Assembly: GCA_013154085.1 (NCBI GenBank)
Contig: JAADDE010000034.1
Span: forward strand, 1-36,702
Direction of reading: 5' to 3'
Length of the DNA: 36,702 nucleotides
DNA from: Thermoproteota archaeon
GTDB taxonomy: Archaea; Thermoproteota; Thermoprotei_A; Sulfolobales; Ignicoccaceae
The notes under the pieces are model-generated. The model saw only the letters and a list, made by a program, of their open reading frames with translations, was not told where the DNA came from and ran no database searches. Positions 24,070 through 31,673 of the stretch are shown here, one piece after another (position 1 is the first letter of the stretch; each line of letters starts with the position of its first letter). The translations under genes were made by a program, and so were the position numbers.

Positions 24070-25064
24070 CGTTCTTCGCCGTCACAGCGTTCTTCGTGGC
24101 CCTTATAACGTCGTACTACGTAACGAAAGAATGGATACGTGTGGCGACCAGAAGGGAGCTGGTTGGGAAGGACGTCAACAAGCCCTACGAAGTCTACGTC
24201 CCCGAGGCCGGAGGAGTGGGTTTCGTAATGGGATTCTCCCTCGGCCTGCTCGCTACTATAGCAATAAGCGTCTTTGTCGCGTACGAGGTGATGTGGTGCT
24301 TCTACGCCCTCGCCGCTCTGAGTACGGCCCTCATGGCTGCGTTCATAGGCTTCGTTGATGACGTCTTGGGATGGAAAAAGGGCCTCTCCCACCGGGCTAA
24401 GGTTATGTCAACTATACCAATAGCCATACCGCTCATGGCTGTAAAGGCCGGCGTATCAGTCATGTGCCTACCCCTCATAGGATGCATGGACTTCGGCCTG
24501 CTCTACCCGCTAGTATTGGTGCCGGTCGGAATAGTCGGCGCAACTAACGCGTTCAACATGATCGCTGGGCTGAACGGCCTCGAGGCCGGGATGGGTTCTA
24601 TAATAATGGCAACCTTAGGCATCATAGCGATAAAAAAGGGTGCTATGGCGGCGTCTGTCGTGGCCAGCGCGGCCCTCGGCGCAATATTAGGCTTCTTATA
24701 TTGGAACAAGTACCCAGCAAAAGTGTTTCCGGGGGACGTGTTTACCTATTCAGTAGGCTCCATGATAGCGTCGGTGGCTATATTGGGCAACATGGAAGGA
24801 GCTGCTCTAATACTCTTCATACCGTATTTTGTAGAACTCTTTCTATATATTTACGGAAAGCTACACAAGATAGAGAAAGAGAGCTGGGGGGTGCCTTCTG
24901 GTCAGTGCCTCGAGGTGCCTTACGACAGACCTTACAGCGTCACGCACCTCGCAATGTTGCTCCTCAAGCGTTTGAGGGGTTGCGCGAGGGAGCAGGAGGT
25001 GGTGGCCCTTTTGCTGGCCATCGAGGCTGGCTTAGCGATAATAGTTCTTGCTCTCTACGTGTGA
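24060..25064 (+). CDS. GlcNAc-1-phosphate transferase family (GPT/AglH-like)
   Basis: A 334-residue multi-pass membrane enzyme of the MraY/WecA/Alg7 family, starting at TTG 24060. It shows FIGFVDDVLGWKKGLSHRAK (Mg2+-binding Asp pair), VGATNAFNMIAGLNGLEAGM and VFPGDVFTYSVGSMIASVA, with about ten membrane helices and a C-terminal cytoplasmic loop. It links a sugar-1-phosphate to a polyprenyl (dolichyl) phosphate and probably starts lipid-linked oligosaccharide synthesis for N-glycosylation. The substrate sugar, GlcNAc in the eukaryotic homologue, is inferred. Confidence 0.92.
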   Translation: MTPTFFAVTAFFVALITSYYVTKEWIRVATRRELVGKDVNKPYEVYVPEAGGVGFVMGFSLGLLATIAISVFVAYEVMWCFYALAALSTALMAAFIGFVDDVLGWKKGLSHRAKVMSTIPIAIPLMAVKAGVSVMCLPLIGCMDFGLLYPLVLVPVGIVGATNAFNMIAGLNGLEAGMGSIIMATLGIIAIKKGAMAASVVASAALGAILGFLYWNKYPAKVFPGDVFTYSVGSMIASVAILGNMEGAALILFIPYFVELFLYIYGKLHKIEKESWGVPSGQCLEVPYDRPYSVTHLAMLLLKRLRGCAREQEVVALLLAIEAGLAIIVLALYV

Positions 25065-25074
25065 GGGGAGGGGC

Positions 25075-25467
25075 TTGGACGACAAACTGCTGTCCTTGCG
25101 CAGGAAAGTTATTGTAGAAGCCATCAAGAAGGCATCAGAGCACTTCCCGCTGAACTACGCTCTGCTGTGCTACGATAAGGACAGCGGCCTCTTCCACGTC
25201 GTTGTGAAATTTCCCGAGAAGCCGTCGCTCTACGCCGCAGACATGCATGACTACATATACACGCGCTTCGGCATGGACCCAAGATTCTACGTGGTCAATT
25301 CTCTTGAGCCACTCACCAAGGTAAAGATGCTGGAAGAGTGTGAGCTCGTGGTGGGCAGCGCGGATGAAGTTTCCAGCGATTTGGAGATAGCAAAGGAGGA
25401 GGCGAGGAGGTTCGAAGAAAATCTCAAGGACGTGGCCCGGCTCTACGGAACCCTAAGGAACGGATAA
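25075..25467 (+). CDS. hypothetical soluble protein (130 aa)
   Basis: Starts at TTG 25075 behind GAGGGGAGGGG, after the transferase stop at 25064. The product has an N-terminal helix, strands YALLCYDKDSGLFHVVVKF, a conserved-looking ADMHDYIYTRFG segment, and a charged C-terminal helix. It vaguely recalls nucleotidyltransferase-like folds, but no catalytic motif is visible. It overlaps the convergent isomerase-like gene by 44 bases. Function unknown. Confidence 0.65.
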   Translation: MDDKLLSLRRKVIVEAIKKASEHFPLNYALLCYDKDSGLFHVVVKFPEKPSLYAADMHDYIYTRFGMDPRFYVVNSLEPLTKVKMLEECELVVGSADEVSSDLEIAKEEARRFEENLKDVARLYGTLRNG

Positions 25468-26554
25468 GGGCCTCCAGCACTTCTGCCTCTCCGGAGTCGA
25501 CCCAGACGCGGTGGTTGCCCAACATCTTAGGAGGCTCTCTAACCCTCATCCAGATTTGAGTCTCGCACGCATCCATCCTAGGGCCTTTCATTGTAACCCC
25601 CTTGACAATCTCATAATCGTCCTTTGCAAAGCGCAATGCAATGGAATCCTTCCCCTCCTCAACATACCCTCTGATGGCTACGGGGTTTCCGGTCTCGTAG
25701 TGCCGGACTAGAGAATATCTGTCCAAGAGGGTTAAGGGTGCAGTACAATGAGCCAGCATGATCTTTTCTTCGTCCACGTAATCTAAGTTAAATACGCCTC
25801 CCACCCTGCCAAGCGCCGAAAAGATCATGATCATCGAGAACAGCGAATTCAAGTCTCCCTCGCAAGCAAATGGGAAATTTGCAGCGTTGAACAGTGCTAG
25901 CGCCAAGCACGGAGTCACGTACAGCTCCTTTATGAGGGGGAAGCAGTTTATTGCCGCGGCTCTAAAGCCGCTAAGCAGGCGTCGTAGCGCTTCATATAGG
26001 CGCGCGGCCTTGTACAAGTCCTCATCCGACACCGCAACCTCCGACGCGCCGACTTTGACCGACCTCACGACCTCCTCAACGTCTTCGTTTCTGACGTCTT
26101 CATATGCTTCGATTACCTTCTTAATGTCGATATCTATTACTTCCGCGCCCAAATACTTGCGGAAGTCTTCTCTTCCCAGCGCGGGGGCTACCAGCCAATC
26201 GGCGACGCCTCCTATGAGGGCTATCTTGGCTCCTACGAACCTCTCGAGCCTCTTCAGGCCACTGAGGGCCTTCATCTCATCTTCTTTGTCCTTTACAAAT
26301 ATCAAACCCCCTTTGGGAAGCGCGGCAGCGGCCTCTAGGGCGGCGGCCAGCGAGTTCTTGTAGGGATATGCAAGCAAGAGAAAGGCTTTGGGATCGCACT
26401 TGTCGTAGGCCTCCAGCACGAACCTCTCCGAACCCCCGCTCTCTACCTTCACCGCCACGAGTCCGCCGGGGGAGCACGTGCCGACAAGTCCAGAGTGGCT
26501 CGCCTTGAGCACGTCCAAGGCGTAACCCCTCGAAGGGTTTTTACCTAACCTCAT
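25424..26554 (-). CDS. L-fucose isomerase-like protein (COG2407 type)
   Basis: A 376-residue protein from ATG 26554; the frame extends to 26743 but that part lies opposite L21e. The C-terminal half resembles the FucI/AraA-like group: an acidic Cys-Glu-Gly-Asp segment (FACEGDLNSLFS), FNLDYVDEEKIMLAHCTAP with a possible metal-binding His, a VKGVTMKGPRMD segment and the final GNHRVWVDSG. The N-terminal domain contains LLLAYPYKNSLAAALEAAAA, the Rossmann-like part. It may interconvert an aldose and ketose, but the substrate is unknown. The resemblance is at fold level, so treat as putative. Confidence 0.7.
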   Translation of the reverse strand: MRLGKNPSRGYALDVLKASHSGLVGTCSPGGLVAVKVESGGSERFVLEAYDKCDPKAFLLLAYPYKNSLAAALEAAAALPKGGLIFVKDKEDEMKALSGLKRLERFVGAKIALIGGVADWLVAPALGREDFRKYLGAEVIDIDIKKVIEAYEDVRNEDVEEVVRSVKVGASEVAVSDEDLYKAARLYEALRRLLSGFRAAAINCFPLIKELYVTPCLALALFNAANFPFACEGDLNSLFSMIMIFSALGRVGGVFNLDYVDEEKIMLAHCTAPLTLLDRYSLVRHYETGNPVAIRGYVEEGKDSIALRFAKDDYEIVKGVTMKGPRMDACETQIWMRVREPPKMLGNHRVWVDSGEAEVLEALIRSLGFRRAGPRP

Positions 26555-26575
26555 TAGCCTCGCGCGGGTGGCGGT

Positions 26576-26875
26576 ATGGTTAAGGCGCCCAGAGGCTGGA
26601 GGCATAGGACGCGCCACATATACAGAAAGAGGGTACGCGAACGCGGAGCCGTTCCTCCGCTGAGCCAAGTGCTGATAGACTACAAGCCCGGGGACAAGGT
26701 GGTGATAGATCCCAATCCAGCGGTGTGGGCCGGCATGCCCCATCGCCGCTTCTGTGGCAAGGTCGGCGAGGTAATCGGCAAGCGCGGCAAGTCTTACCTA
26801 GTGAAGGTTAGGGACGGCGATGTCCATAAAACTATTATAGTACGGCCCGAGCACCTCAAGCCCTTCAAGCAGTAA
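26576..26875 (+). CDS. rpl21e: 50S ribosomal protein L21e
   Basis: A 99-residue basic protein: MVKAPRGWRHRTRHIYRKR, then YKPGDKVVIDPNPAVWAGMP and FCGKVGEVIGKRGKSYLVKV, which are the L21e SH3-like barrel signatures. ATG 26576 lies 21 bases from the divergent ATG 26554. A hairpin terminator follows. Confidence 0.97.
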   Translation: MVKAPRGWRHRTRHIYRKRVRERGAVPPLSQVLIDYKPGDKVVIDPNPAVWAGMPHRRFCGKVGEVIGKRGKSYLVKVRDGDVHKTIIVRPEHLKPFKQ

Positions 26876-26894
26876 AAGCCAGCGCCGGCTTTTT
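26874..26894 (+). terminator. hairpin with T-run after L21e
   Basis: AAAAGCC (26874-26880) pairs perfectly with GGCTTTT (26887-26893) around the loop AGCGCC, and a further T follows. It starts within the L21e stop codon and lies before the ribosome-binding site of the QueD-like gene. Archaea usually terminate on T-runs, so the stem may be incidental, but the T5 run itself fits. Confidence 0.55.
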
Positions 26895-26911
26895 GAGGAC
26901 GGGAGGAAGGA

Positions 26912-27364
26912 GTGGCACTCACCTGTATCAGCGTGGAAGAGAGCTTTCCGGCGGCGCACTATACCAACCCCAGGCTGAGCCCCGCCGGCACGTTCCACGG
27001 CCACAACTGGAGGGTGAGGGTCGCCGTATGCAAAGAGGGCGTGAGCGCGTGGGTAGTTGATGCCGTCAAGCTCCGTGAGGTCCTAAGCGATATAATAGAC
27101 CCATTGCGCTTCAGCATTTTGGTTCCGGAAACGGATGCGAGAGTGTGGCTGGGCCCTGATGGACTGAAAGAAATAATTGAGGAGAGCTTGGGCGTGAAGG
27201 TAAGGGTGGCCGTGTTGCCCTATCCTATAGTCTCCGGGGAAGTGGTCGCTCACTACATCTGCACCCGCATTAAGGACGAGATAAGCGCGGACTGTTGCAA
27301 AGTGGAGGTCGAAGAATCGCCCGGCGAAGTGGCCCTGTACGACGAGTGCGCGACGCCAGCCTAA
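26912..27364 (+). CDS. 6-pyruvoyl-tetrahydropterin synthase / QueD-like protein
   Basis: A 150-residue protein of the PTPS/QueD T-fold, from GTG 26912 behind GGAGGAAGGA. Zinc ligands are seen in EESFPAAHYTN and TFHGHNWRVRV. The catalytic Cys usually found a few residues before HGH is missing: the loop reads NPRLSPAGTFHGHN. The C-terminal EESPGEVALY holds the substrate-binding Glu. QueD makes 6-carboxy-tetrahydropterin on the way to archaeosine, an essential tRNA modification in archaea, but PTPS homologues have varied activities. The exact reaction is uncertain because of the missing Cys. Confidence 0.85.
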   Translation: MALTCISVEESFPAAHYTNPRLSPAGTFHGHNWRVRVAVCKEGVSAWVVDAVKLREVLSDIIDPLRFSILVPETDARVWLGPDGLKEIIEESLGVKVRVAVLPYPIVSGEVVAHYICTRIKDEISADCCKVEVEESPGEVALYDECATPA

Positions 27365-27382
27365 CTTTTATTTCCTGTAGAA

Positions 27383-27730
27383 TTGGCGGCCGTCACGAAG
27401 AGGGAGCGTGGCGTGGTACTGCCCCCAATAGATGAGGTAATAAAGATATATTCCAAATACGTGGACGAAGAAGACATAGATTCAGCGAACAGATTCTTGG
27501 CGTCCGTTGCAGCGGTCGCCGCGTATGCGGCGAGGGCCGGTCTAGATCCAGAAAAGGTTAGGAATTACGTGGACGAGCTAAGGGAGAAAATAGTTGAGGG
27601 CCCCGAGATGATAAATCCGTACGTTTTCGGACTATTGGGCGATTTAATAGAAGACCCGACAAACATTGAAGCGGTAAAGGAGAGGTTGAGGCTGATATGG
27701 AGTATGGACGAGCTCGGCCTAGAGGACTGA
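27383..27730 (+). CDS. helical hypothetical protein (115 aa)
   Basis: From TTG 27383, 18 bases after the QueD-like stop. The protein is almost entirely helical and acidic: an N-terminal basic tail, DIDSANRFLASVAAVAAYAA, DPEKVRNYVDELREKIV and a final amphipathic helix. No Cys, no motif. It overlaps the zinc-finger gene by 34 bases and may be its partner. Unknown family. Confidence 0.6.
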   Translation: MAAVTKRERGVVLPPIDEVIKIYSKYVDEEDIDSANRFLASVAAVAAYAARAGLDPEKVRNYVDELREKIVEGPEMINPYVFGLLGDLIEDPTNIEAVKERLRLIWSMDELGLED

Positions 27731-28254
27731 GGTGTCACTGCGGAAGGGTGGCTGTGGCGAAGCATCCTGCATCCGGAACACCGCTCTGTGCAAAGCACTT
27801 CCTCCGCTACGTGAGGAAGAGGGTCGTGCGCAATATGTACAAATTAGGCATAAGAGACACGTACGTTGACCCCTCATACGGAGAGGTCGAAGCTGTAATA
27901 GTGAGGGACGCCTTGTCCGAGAGGGGCATAGAAGTAAAAATAGAAAAAGGAAGAGGAATGAGGGTAATGTCAATAGACAAGGTGCTTTACTTTTTGCTCA
28001 AGGCATTCTACGAGGGCGACCGTGAGGCGCTGAGGCTGGCGGATCCCAGGGAGTCCAAAAACCCGGCGTTCAGCTTGCTGCCGTACGAGGTTGCGCTGTA
28101 CGCGAAGCTGACGGGGCTGAACCCCCCTAGGGAGCGGTTTGAAGGAGCCTTATGGAGGATCGCCAGGGCCGTAGCCCTCGAGCAGCCCACCGAGGCCTAT
28201 TCGTCTCTCAAAATCATATCACAGCTCTCGCGGGTCTTCCCAGTACTTCATTAA
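27697..28254 (+). CDS. TtuA/Ncs6-like protein lacking the PP-loop domain
   Basis: A 185-residue protein starting at ATG 27697 (no other start precedes the finger). The N-terminus LRCHCGRVAVAKH with CAKHFLRYVRKRVVRNMYK is the zinc-finger-plus-helix that opens TtuA/Ncs6 tRNA thiolases. Further on, KVLYFLLKAFYEGDREAL and SLLPYEVALYAKLTGLNPP resemble their C-terminal part. The SGGKDS ATP-pyrophosphatase signature is missing; about 60 residues of other sequence take its place. The protein therefore cannot activate tRNA in the known way and may be a pseudoenzyme or regulator. The 36-base overlap with the convergent KH gene is at its end. The homology is recognised by eye. Confidence 0.55.
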   Translation: MEYGRARPRGLRCHCGRVAVAKHPASGTPLCAKHFLRYVRKRVVRNMYKLGIRDTYVDPSYGEVEAVIVRDALSERGIEVKIEKGRGMRVMSIDKVLYFLLKAFYEGDREALRLADPRESKNPAFSLLPYEVALYAKLTGLNPPRERFEGALWRIARAVALEQPTEAYSSLKIISQLSRVFPVLH

Positions 28255-28782
28255 GTTCCTGCGCTTCGTGAACCTCATGGCGTTTTCCAGCCGCTTATAC
28301 ACGGTGGAGTGCATCTTGCCTTCCATTAGCTCTCCGATGGCCCTCTTCGCCGCCTCGACGTTGTCGTATTCGCCTATGATTGCGACCTTGTCGTCGCTTA
28401 TGCTTACCTTCACACCCGCTATCTCTTCTATGTTGCGCTTAGCCCTACCCTTCTTGCCTATTACGCGTCCGAGTATCCTGCGTAGCGCCTTTTCGTCGTG
28501 GTGATCTAGGAGCGCTTCTTTGACGTCTATAACTTCCATAACGTATTCCTCTCTTAATAATAGGAAGGCCGTGTCTGCGTCGAAGCCGTGCGCCAGCGCT
28601 TGGAGAACGTTCTTAGCGTTCATCAAGTCGAGCGGAGAACTGCTCTCCGTCGGCTCTATTATTATTCTTCCGCCCTCCTCAACTTTTATTTTAGTTCTCG
28701 TCACATCCATCAAACGATCAAGCACGCCGCTCTTCTTCAACTGTTCGACCCTTTCGGGAGGGACAACCATGTATAATTTCAT
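28219..28782 (-). CDS. KH-domain rRNA-processing protein (aDim2/Krr1/Pno1-like)
   Basis: About 187 residues from ATG 28782, which begins KLYMVVPPERVEQL; TTG 28800 is an alternative. It has two KH-like domains: residues about 1-75, and a second with RRILGRVIGKKGRAKRNIEEI, the GxxG loop (GKKG), and KVAIIGEYDNVEAAKRAIGE. The C-terminal MKYWEDPREL is typical of archaeal Dim2. These proteins bind the 3' end of 16S rRNA and contact aIF2-alpha; that is family knowledge. Its promoter would overlap the divergent nucleotidyltransferase start. Confidence 0.88.
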   Translation of the reverse strand: MKLYMVVPPERVEQLKKSGVLDRLMDVTRTKIKVEEGGRIIIEPTESSSPLDLMNAKNVLQALAHGFDADTAFLLLREEYVMEVIDVKEALLDHHDEKALRRILGRVIGKKGRAKRNIEEIAGVKVSISDDKVAIIGEYDNVEAAKRAIGELMEGKMHSTVYKRLENAMRFTKRRNLMKYWEDPREL

Positions 28783-29743
28783 AGAGGCGTTGCCCGACAA
28801 GGTACGACCACCTCGGGCTTGCGTGTGCGGTGGCGTGGAGGTGGTTTATGTCTTGTGGCCCCTTGAGGACAAGAGACTTTTGGTGCTCAAAGACTCGGTC
28901 GCGGTAGTGGTCGGTTACGAGCATCCGCCCAAATGCTTCGTCGCTTATGTGAAGTACGTTCTGGGCAGCGGCATATGGAAGGGCTACGAGAGGATGGTTA
29001 AGGAGTATTCTCCCACTGCCGTCGTTTGGAGCCGATCGAGCTTTGACCCGAACTTCGGCACGGCCGTGCCGCTGGTGTGCGAGGACGAAGTCGTAGATGC
29101 GCCCGACCCCTTCCAAAGGCTGGAGGAAATACTCTCTTCGCCGAAGGACGAGCTGGAGGAGGCTGTAGTAAGCCTGGCCTCGAAGTTCAGCTTCGACTTC
29201 GGCGTCGGGGGCTCGATCCTCCTAGGGATGCACCACGCGAGGTCGGATATAGACCTCCTTATTTATGACAGAAAAGATCCTTTGGGAGTCTTCTTGGGGC
29301 TGGAAGCGGACCCGGATCTGGCGCCGGCCCCAGAATGGGTGTTCAGCGTCGCTTCGAGAACCGGCTTGTCCGTCTCAGCGGTGAAGGAGCTCTACACTAA
29401 GTCACTGAGGGCCAAGTACGGCGGTAGGTACGTCTCCTTTGCTTTCGTAAAGCGATCCTTCGTGCCCTACGGACACAGCGCTTCCGTGCTGCTCGGACGG
29501 TTTCGAGGCACTTTGAGATTTGATGGCAACCCGGAGGTTGCCTTGTATTATCCCCACGTCCGCACGGCCGGGGAATTCGTCTTGGAAAGCTATGAAAGCG
29601 CGTTCTTGCGACCCATGGTGATGTGTGACCGAGTGAGGGTCAGCGGACTGCTTTATATGAAACCCGACGGAACAAAGATAATCAGAGTGGGCACGAAGGA
29701 GTTCATGGGCCACGTTCTTCCAAAACCACCTTGCCGTTTATAA
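28769..29743 (+). CDS. predicted nucleotidyltransferase with N-terminal Cys motif
   Basis: About 324 residues from ATG 28769 behind GGGAGGG; TTG 28790 is an alternative that avoids overlap with the KH gene. The N-terminus has CVCGG. Residues around 145-175 carry FGVGGSILLGMHHARSDIDLLIY, the GS...SDIDL signature of Pol-beta-type nucleotidyltransferases with both metal-binding Asp. The C-terminal half is alpha/beta and unfamiliar. It may add nucleotides to an RNA or small molecule; the substrate is unknown. It overlaps the convergent secreted-protein gene by 41 bases. Confidence 0.75.
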   Translation: MYNFIEALPDKVRPPRACVCGGVEVVYVLWPLEDKRLLVLKDSVAVVVGYEHPPKCFVAYVKYVLGSGIWKGYERMVKEYSPTAVVWSRSSFDPNFGTAVPLVCEDEVVDAPDPFQRLEEILSSPKDELEEAVVSLASKFSFDFGVGGSILLGMHHARSDIDLLIYDRKDPLGVFLGLEADPDLAPAPEWVFSVASRTGLSVSAVKELYTKSLRAKYGGRYVSFAFVKRSFVPYGHSASVLLGRFRGTLRFDGNPEVALYYPHVRTAGEFVLESYESAFLRPMVMCDRVRVSGLLYMKPDGTKIIRVGTKEFMGHVLPKPPCRL

Positions 29744-30302
29744 TTATTTTAACCTTGCTTGCGTTCCCCCAAGCAATGACCACGTCGTAGACCTTCGAGG
29801 GCGGGCATATGTCAAGCCAAGGCTTTATTTTTTCTACCTTTACGTCTATAACTAACGTCCGGTTGGCGACGAACGCGTCTACGCTGACTCTCTTGCATAT
29901 GGAATTGTCTATGGGATAGATAACTGTCGTGCCGTTGCCCTCGGCAGTTGATGCAAGTACTTGGGAGAACAGATACCTTTGGCCGCAAGTGAGGTTGGGG
30001 AGCGGCACGCTCTTCCACGAGACGACCGGTTCTGGTTTGTTGAGCAAGCTTAGGGCCTCTACAGTGCAAGCCCATGGCGTGTCGGCCGGGACATAAACTT
30101 TCACGTAAGGTACGTTGCAAACCTCCTTTACCACCATGTCTAACGTCGCATTCTCGGGCACGCTCTTCAGTACCAGCAACCCTTTATCCGTCACCGCGAT
30201 CCAGCCCCCCTCTACGGGAACCAGCGAGTTGACAGAAGCAGTCATCCTCATGGTAGCCAGCGCTATCGGCAGGAAAAGAAGAAAGATAACGCGCCCCTTC
30301 AT
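29703..30302 (-). CDS. exported protein of unknown function
   Basis: A 199-residue protein from ATG 30302; the frame extends to 30401 but the extension lies opposite the divergent gene. Signal peptide: KGRVIFLLFLPIALATM. The mature part has several Cys (EVCNVPYV, WACTVEA, NLTCGQR, ICKRVS, DICPPS) that could make disulfides, several N-glycosylation sequons (NATL, NLTC, NGTT, NRTL, NASK) and a beta-rich pattern. No anchor at the C-terminus. Its start is only 5 bases from the start of the divergent exported protein, so the promoters overlap. Confidence 0.7.
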   Translation of the reverse strand: MKGRVIFLLFLPIALATMRMTASVNSLVPVEGGWIAVTDKGLLVLKSVPENATLDMVVKEVCNVPYVKVYVPADTPWACTVEALSLLNKPEPVVSWKSVPLPNLTCGQRYLFSQVLASTAEGNGTTVIYPIDNSICKRVSVDAFVANRTLVIDVKVEKIKPWLDICPPSKVYDVVIAWGNASKVKIIINGKVVLEERGP

Positions 30303-30307
30303 GCTCC

Positions 30308-30853
30308 GTGGCCGGTAGGAATCCGTTGAGGATAATAATAGCGTTGATGGCCCTAGCCCTTCTGGCACACGCCGCCTGCGAGGGCGACAGCAGTCCTCCA
30401 TCGCCGGAGCTCATAATTATAAGAGGAAATCTCCTCACGATCTCCGGCCTGAGCGACCCCTGCAAGGTTGCCACGCTGGAGGTGATAGTGGCTAAAGGAA
30501 ACTTAACGAGCACGGTGCTCTCCACACAACCGGGCAGCGAGAGGGTGAACGCGCTGGTGGAGCTTCCCTTGGAACCTCCAATAACCTTAACCATAAGGTA
30601 CTCGGACGGGGCCGGCAACGTCGGCTCGCTTACTTGGAACATAAAGTACTACCCTTACATCGCCCACACACTGGAACAGATGATAGTTCAAGGGACTAGG
30701 GCGGTAGTCGTGATAAGTCCTCCCCCGGCGAGGCCGGCCCTTCCCCCCGAGCTGGGGGACGTAAACGTGCAGACCACCACGTGGCTAATCATGGCTACGC
30801 TGGGCTTTGCCCTGGGCCTCATAAGGTATGTACTCTCACGTAGAAGTTCTTAA
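30308..30853 (+). CDS. exported protein with C-terminal membrane anchor
   Basis: A 181-residue protein from GTG 30308, or TTG 30326 behind GGTAGGA. The signal peptide is LRIIIALMALALLAHA, and mature residues begin ACEGDSS. The middle is beta-rich with NLTS as a sequon and only two Cys. The C-terminus has a transmembrane helix (TTTWLIMATLGFALGLIRYVL) and the basic SRRSS end, so the domain faces outward. Unknown family. It faces the exported protein on the other strand and may form a pair with it. Confidence 0.7.
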   Translation: MAGRNPLRIIIALMALALLAHAACEGDSSPPSPELIIIRGNLLTISGLSDPCKVATLEVIVAKGNLTSTVLSTQPGSERVNALVELPLEPPITLTIRYSDGAGNVGSLTWNIKYYPYIAHTLEQMIVQGTRAVVVISPPPARPALPPELGDVNVQTTTWLIMATLGFALGLIRYVLSRRSS

Positions 30854-30890
30854 TTCGCTACGCGGGTCTACGTGAAGTGGGTTCAAACTC

Positions 30891-31673
30891 TTGTCAGTGG
30901 CGCTAGTGGGCGCTAAGAGGCTGGGAAGGAGGCTGGCGTCCCTCTTAGAGGGGGACAGCGACGTTGAGAGGGTTTACGTCTGTTGTGTGGATTATTCCAA
31001 CTTCAAGCCGTCTGGAAAAAGCATACTAGTAGAGGAAGATGTAGTCTTCGAGATAAAGCCGGACGTCGTGGTTGAGGACGTGGGCGCCGAGGGCGCTAGG
31101 GAGGTCATAAGAAAGGCGCTCCGCGGCGACTCAAACGTCGTCGTACTGAGCGCGTCTGTTTTCTCCGACATGAAGTTCTTAGAAGAGGTAGACGAGGAGG
31201 CTAGGGCAAGAGAGAAGTACGTCGTGGTCCCCTTCGGTGCGTTGCCGGCCATGGACGCGCTGGAGGCGCTTTCGCTTGACAGCTTGAGGGCCGTTGATAT
31301 ATCCATTAGGAGGTCCCCGGAGCAACTGGCATCCATATTGCGGGAGGCCGGACTGGAGCCAGAAGCGGTGGTCGCACCCGTGGTGGTGTACGAGGGCTCG
31401 ACGCTCGAGGAGCTCGAAAAAGTGAAGGAAGACATAAACACATTGATGGCTGCTGTGCTGGCCAGCGGTAAGGACCCAATGCTCAAGATAGTGGCCGACA
31501 ATGAAGTTGAGGAGTCCGAATATAAGATAAAAATAGTGTCGGATATAGCACAGATAGAGGTCAAGGCAAATTACAAGACCATTGAGGAAAGTAAATTGAG
31601 CGAGATAATCGTTTATTCAGTATATCGTGCGGTCAAGCGGTTGCTGAAAAAAGGCGGGGTGGTGGTGGTCTGA
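30891..31673 (+). CDS. L-aspartate dehydrogenase family (NadX, DUF108)
   Basis: A 260-residue protein from TTG 30891. Rossmann N-terminus VALVGAKRLGRRLASLLEGD, then LSASVFSDMKFLEE, FGALPAMDALEALSLDSLRA and the C-terminal VADNEVEESEYKIKIVS match the archaeal aspartate dehydrogenase family (PF03447 + DUF108), which makes iminoaspartate for NAD synthesis. The motif that normally contains a His (NxHxIxV) reads SEYKIKI, so a catalytic residue may be absent; this comparison is from memory. It overlaps the dph6 gene by 4 bases. Confidence 0.75.
   Translation: MSVALVGAKRLGRRLASLLEGDSDVERVYVCCVDYSNFKPSGKSILVEEDVVFEIKPDVVVEDVGAEGAREVIRKALRGDSNVVVLSASVFSDMKFLEEVDEEARAREKYVVVPFGALPAMDALEALSLDSLRAVDISIRRSPEQLASILREAGLEPEAVVAPVVVYEGSTLEELEKVKEDINTLMAAVLASGKDPMLKIVADNEVEESEYKIKIVSDIAQIEVKANYKTIEESKLSEIIVYSVYRAVKRLLKKGGVVVV

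Noticed and set aside
24024-24392. Minus-strand frame of 122 codons
   Set aside because: It is antisense to the start of the GlcNAc-1-phosphate transferase gene and shows no domain.
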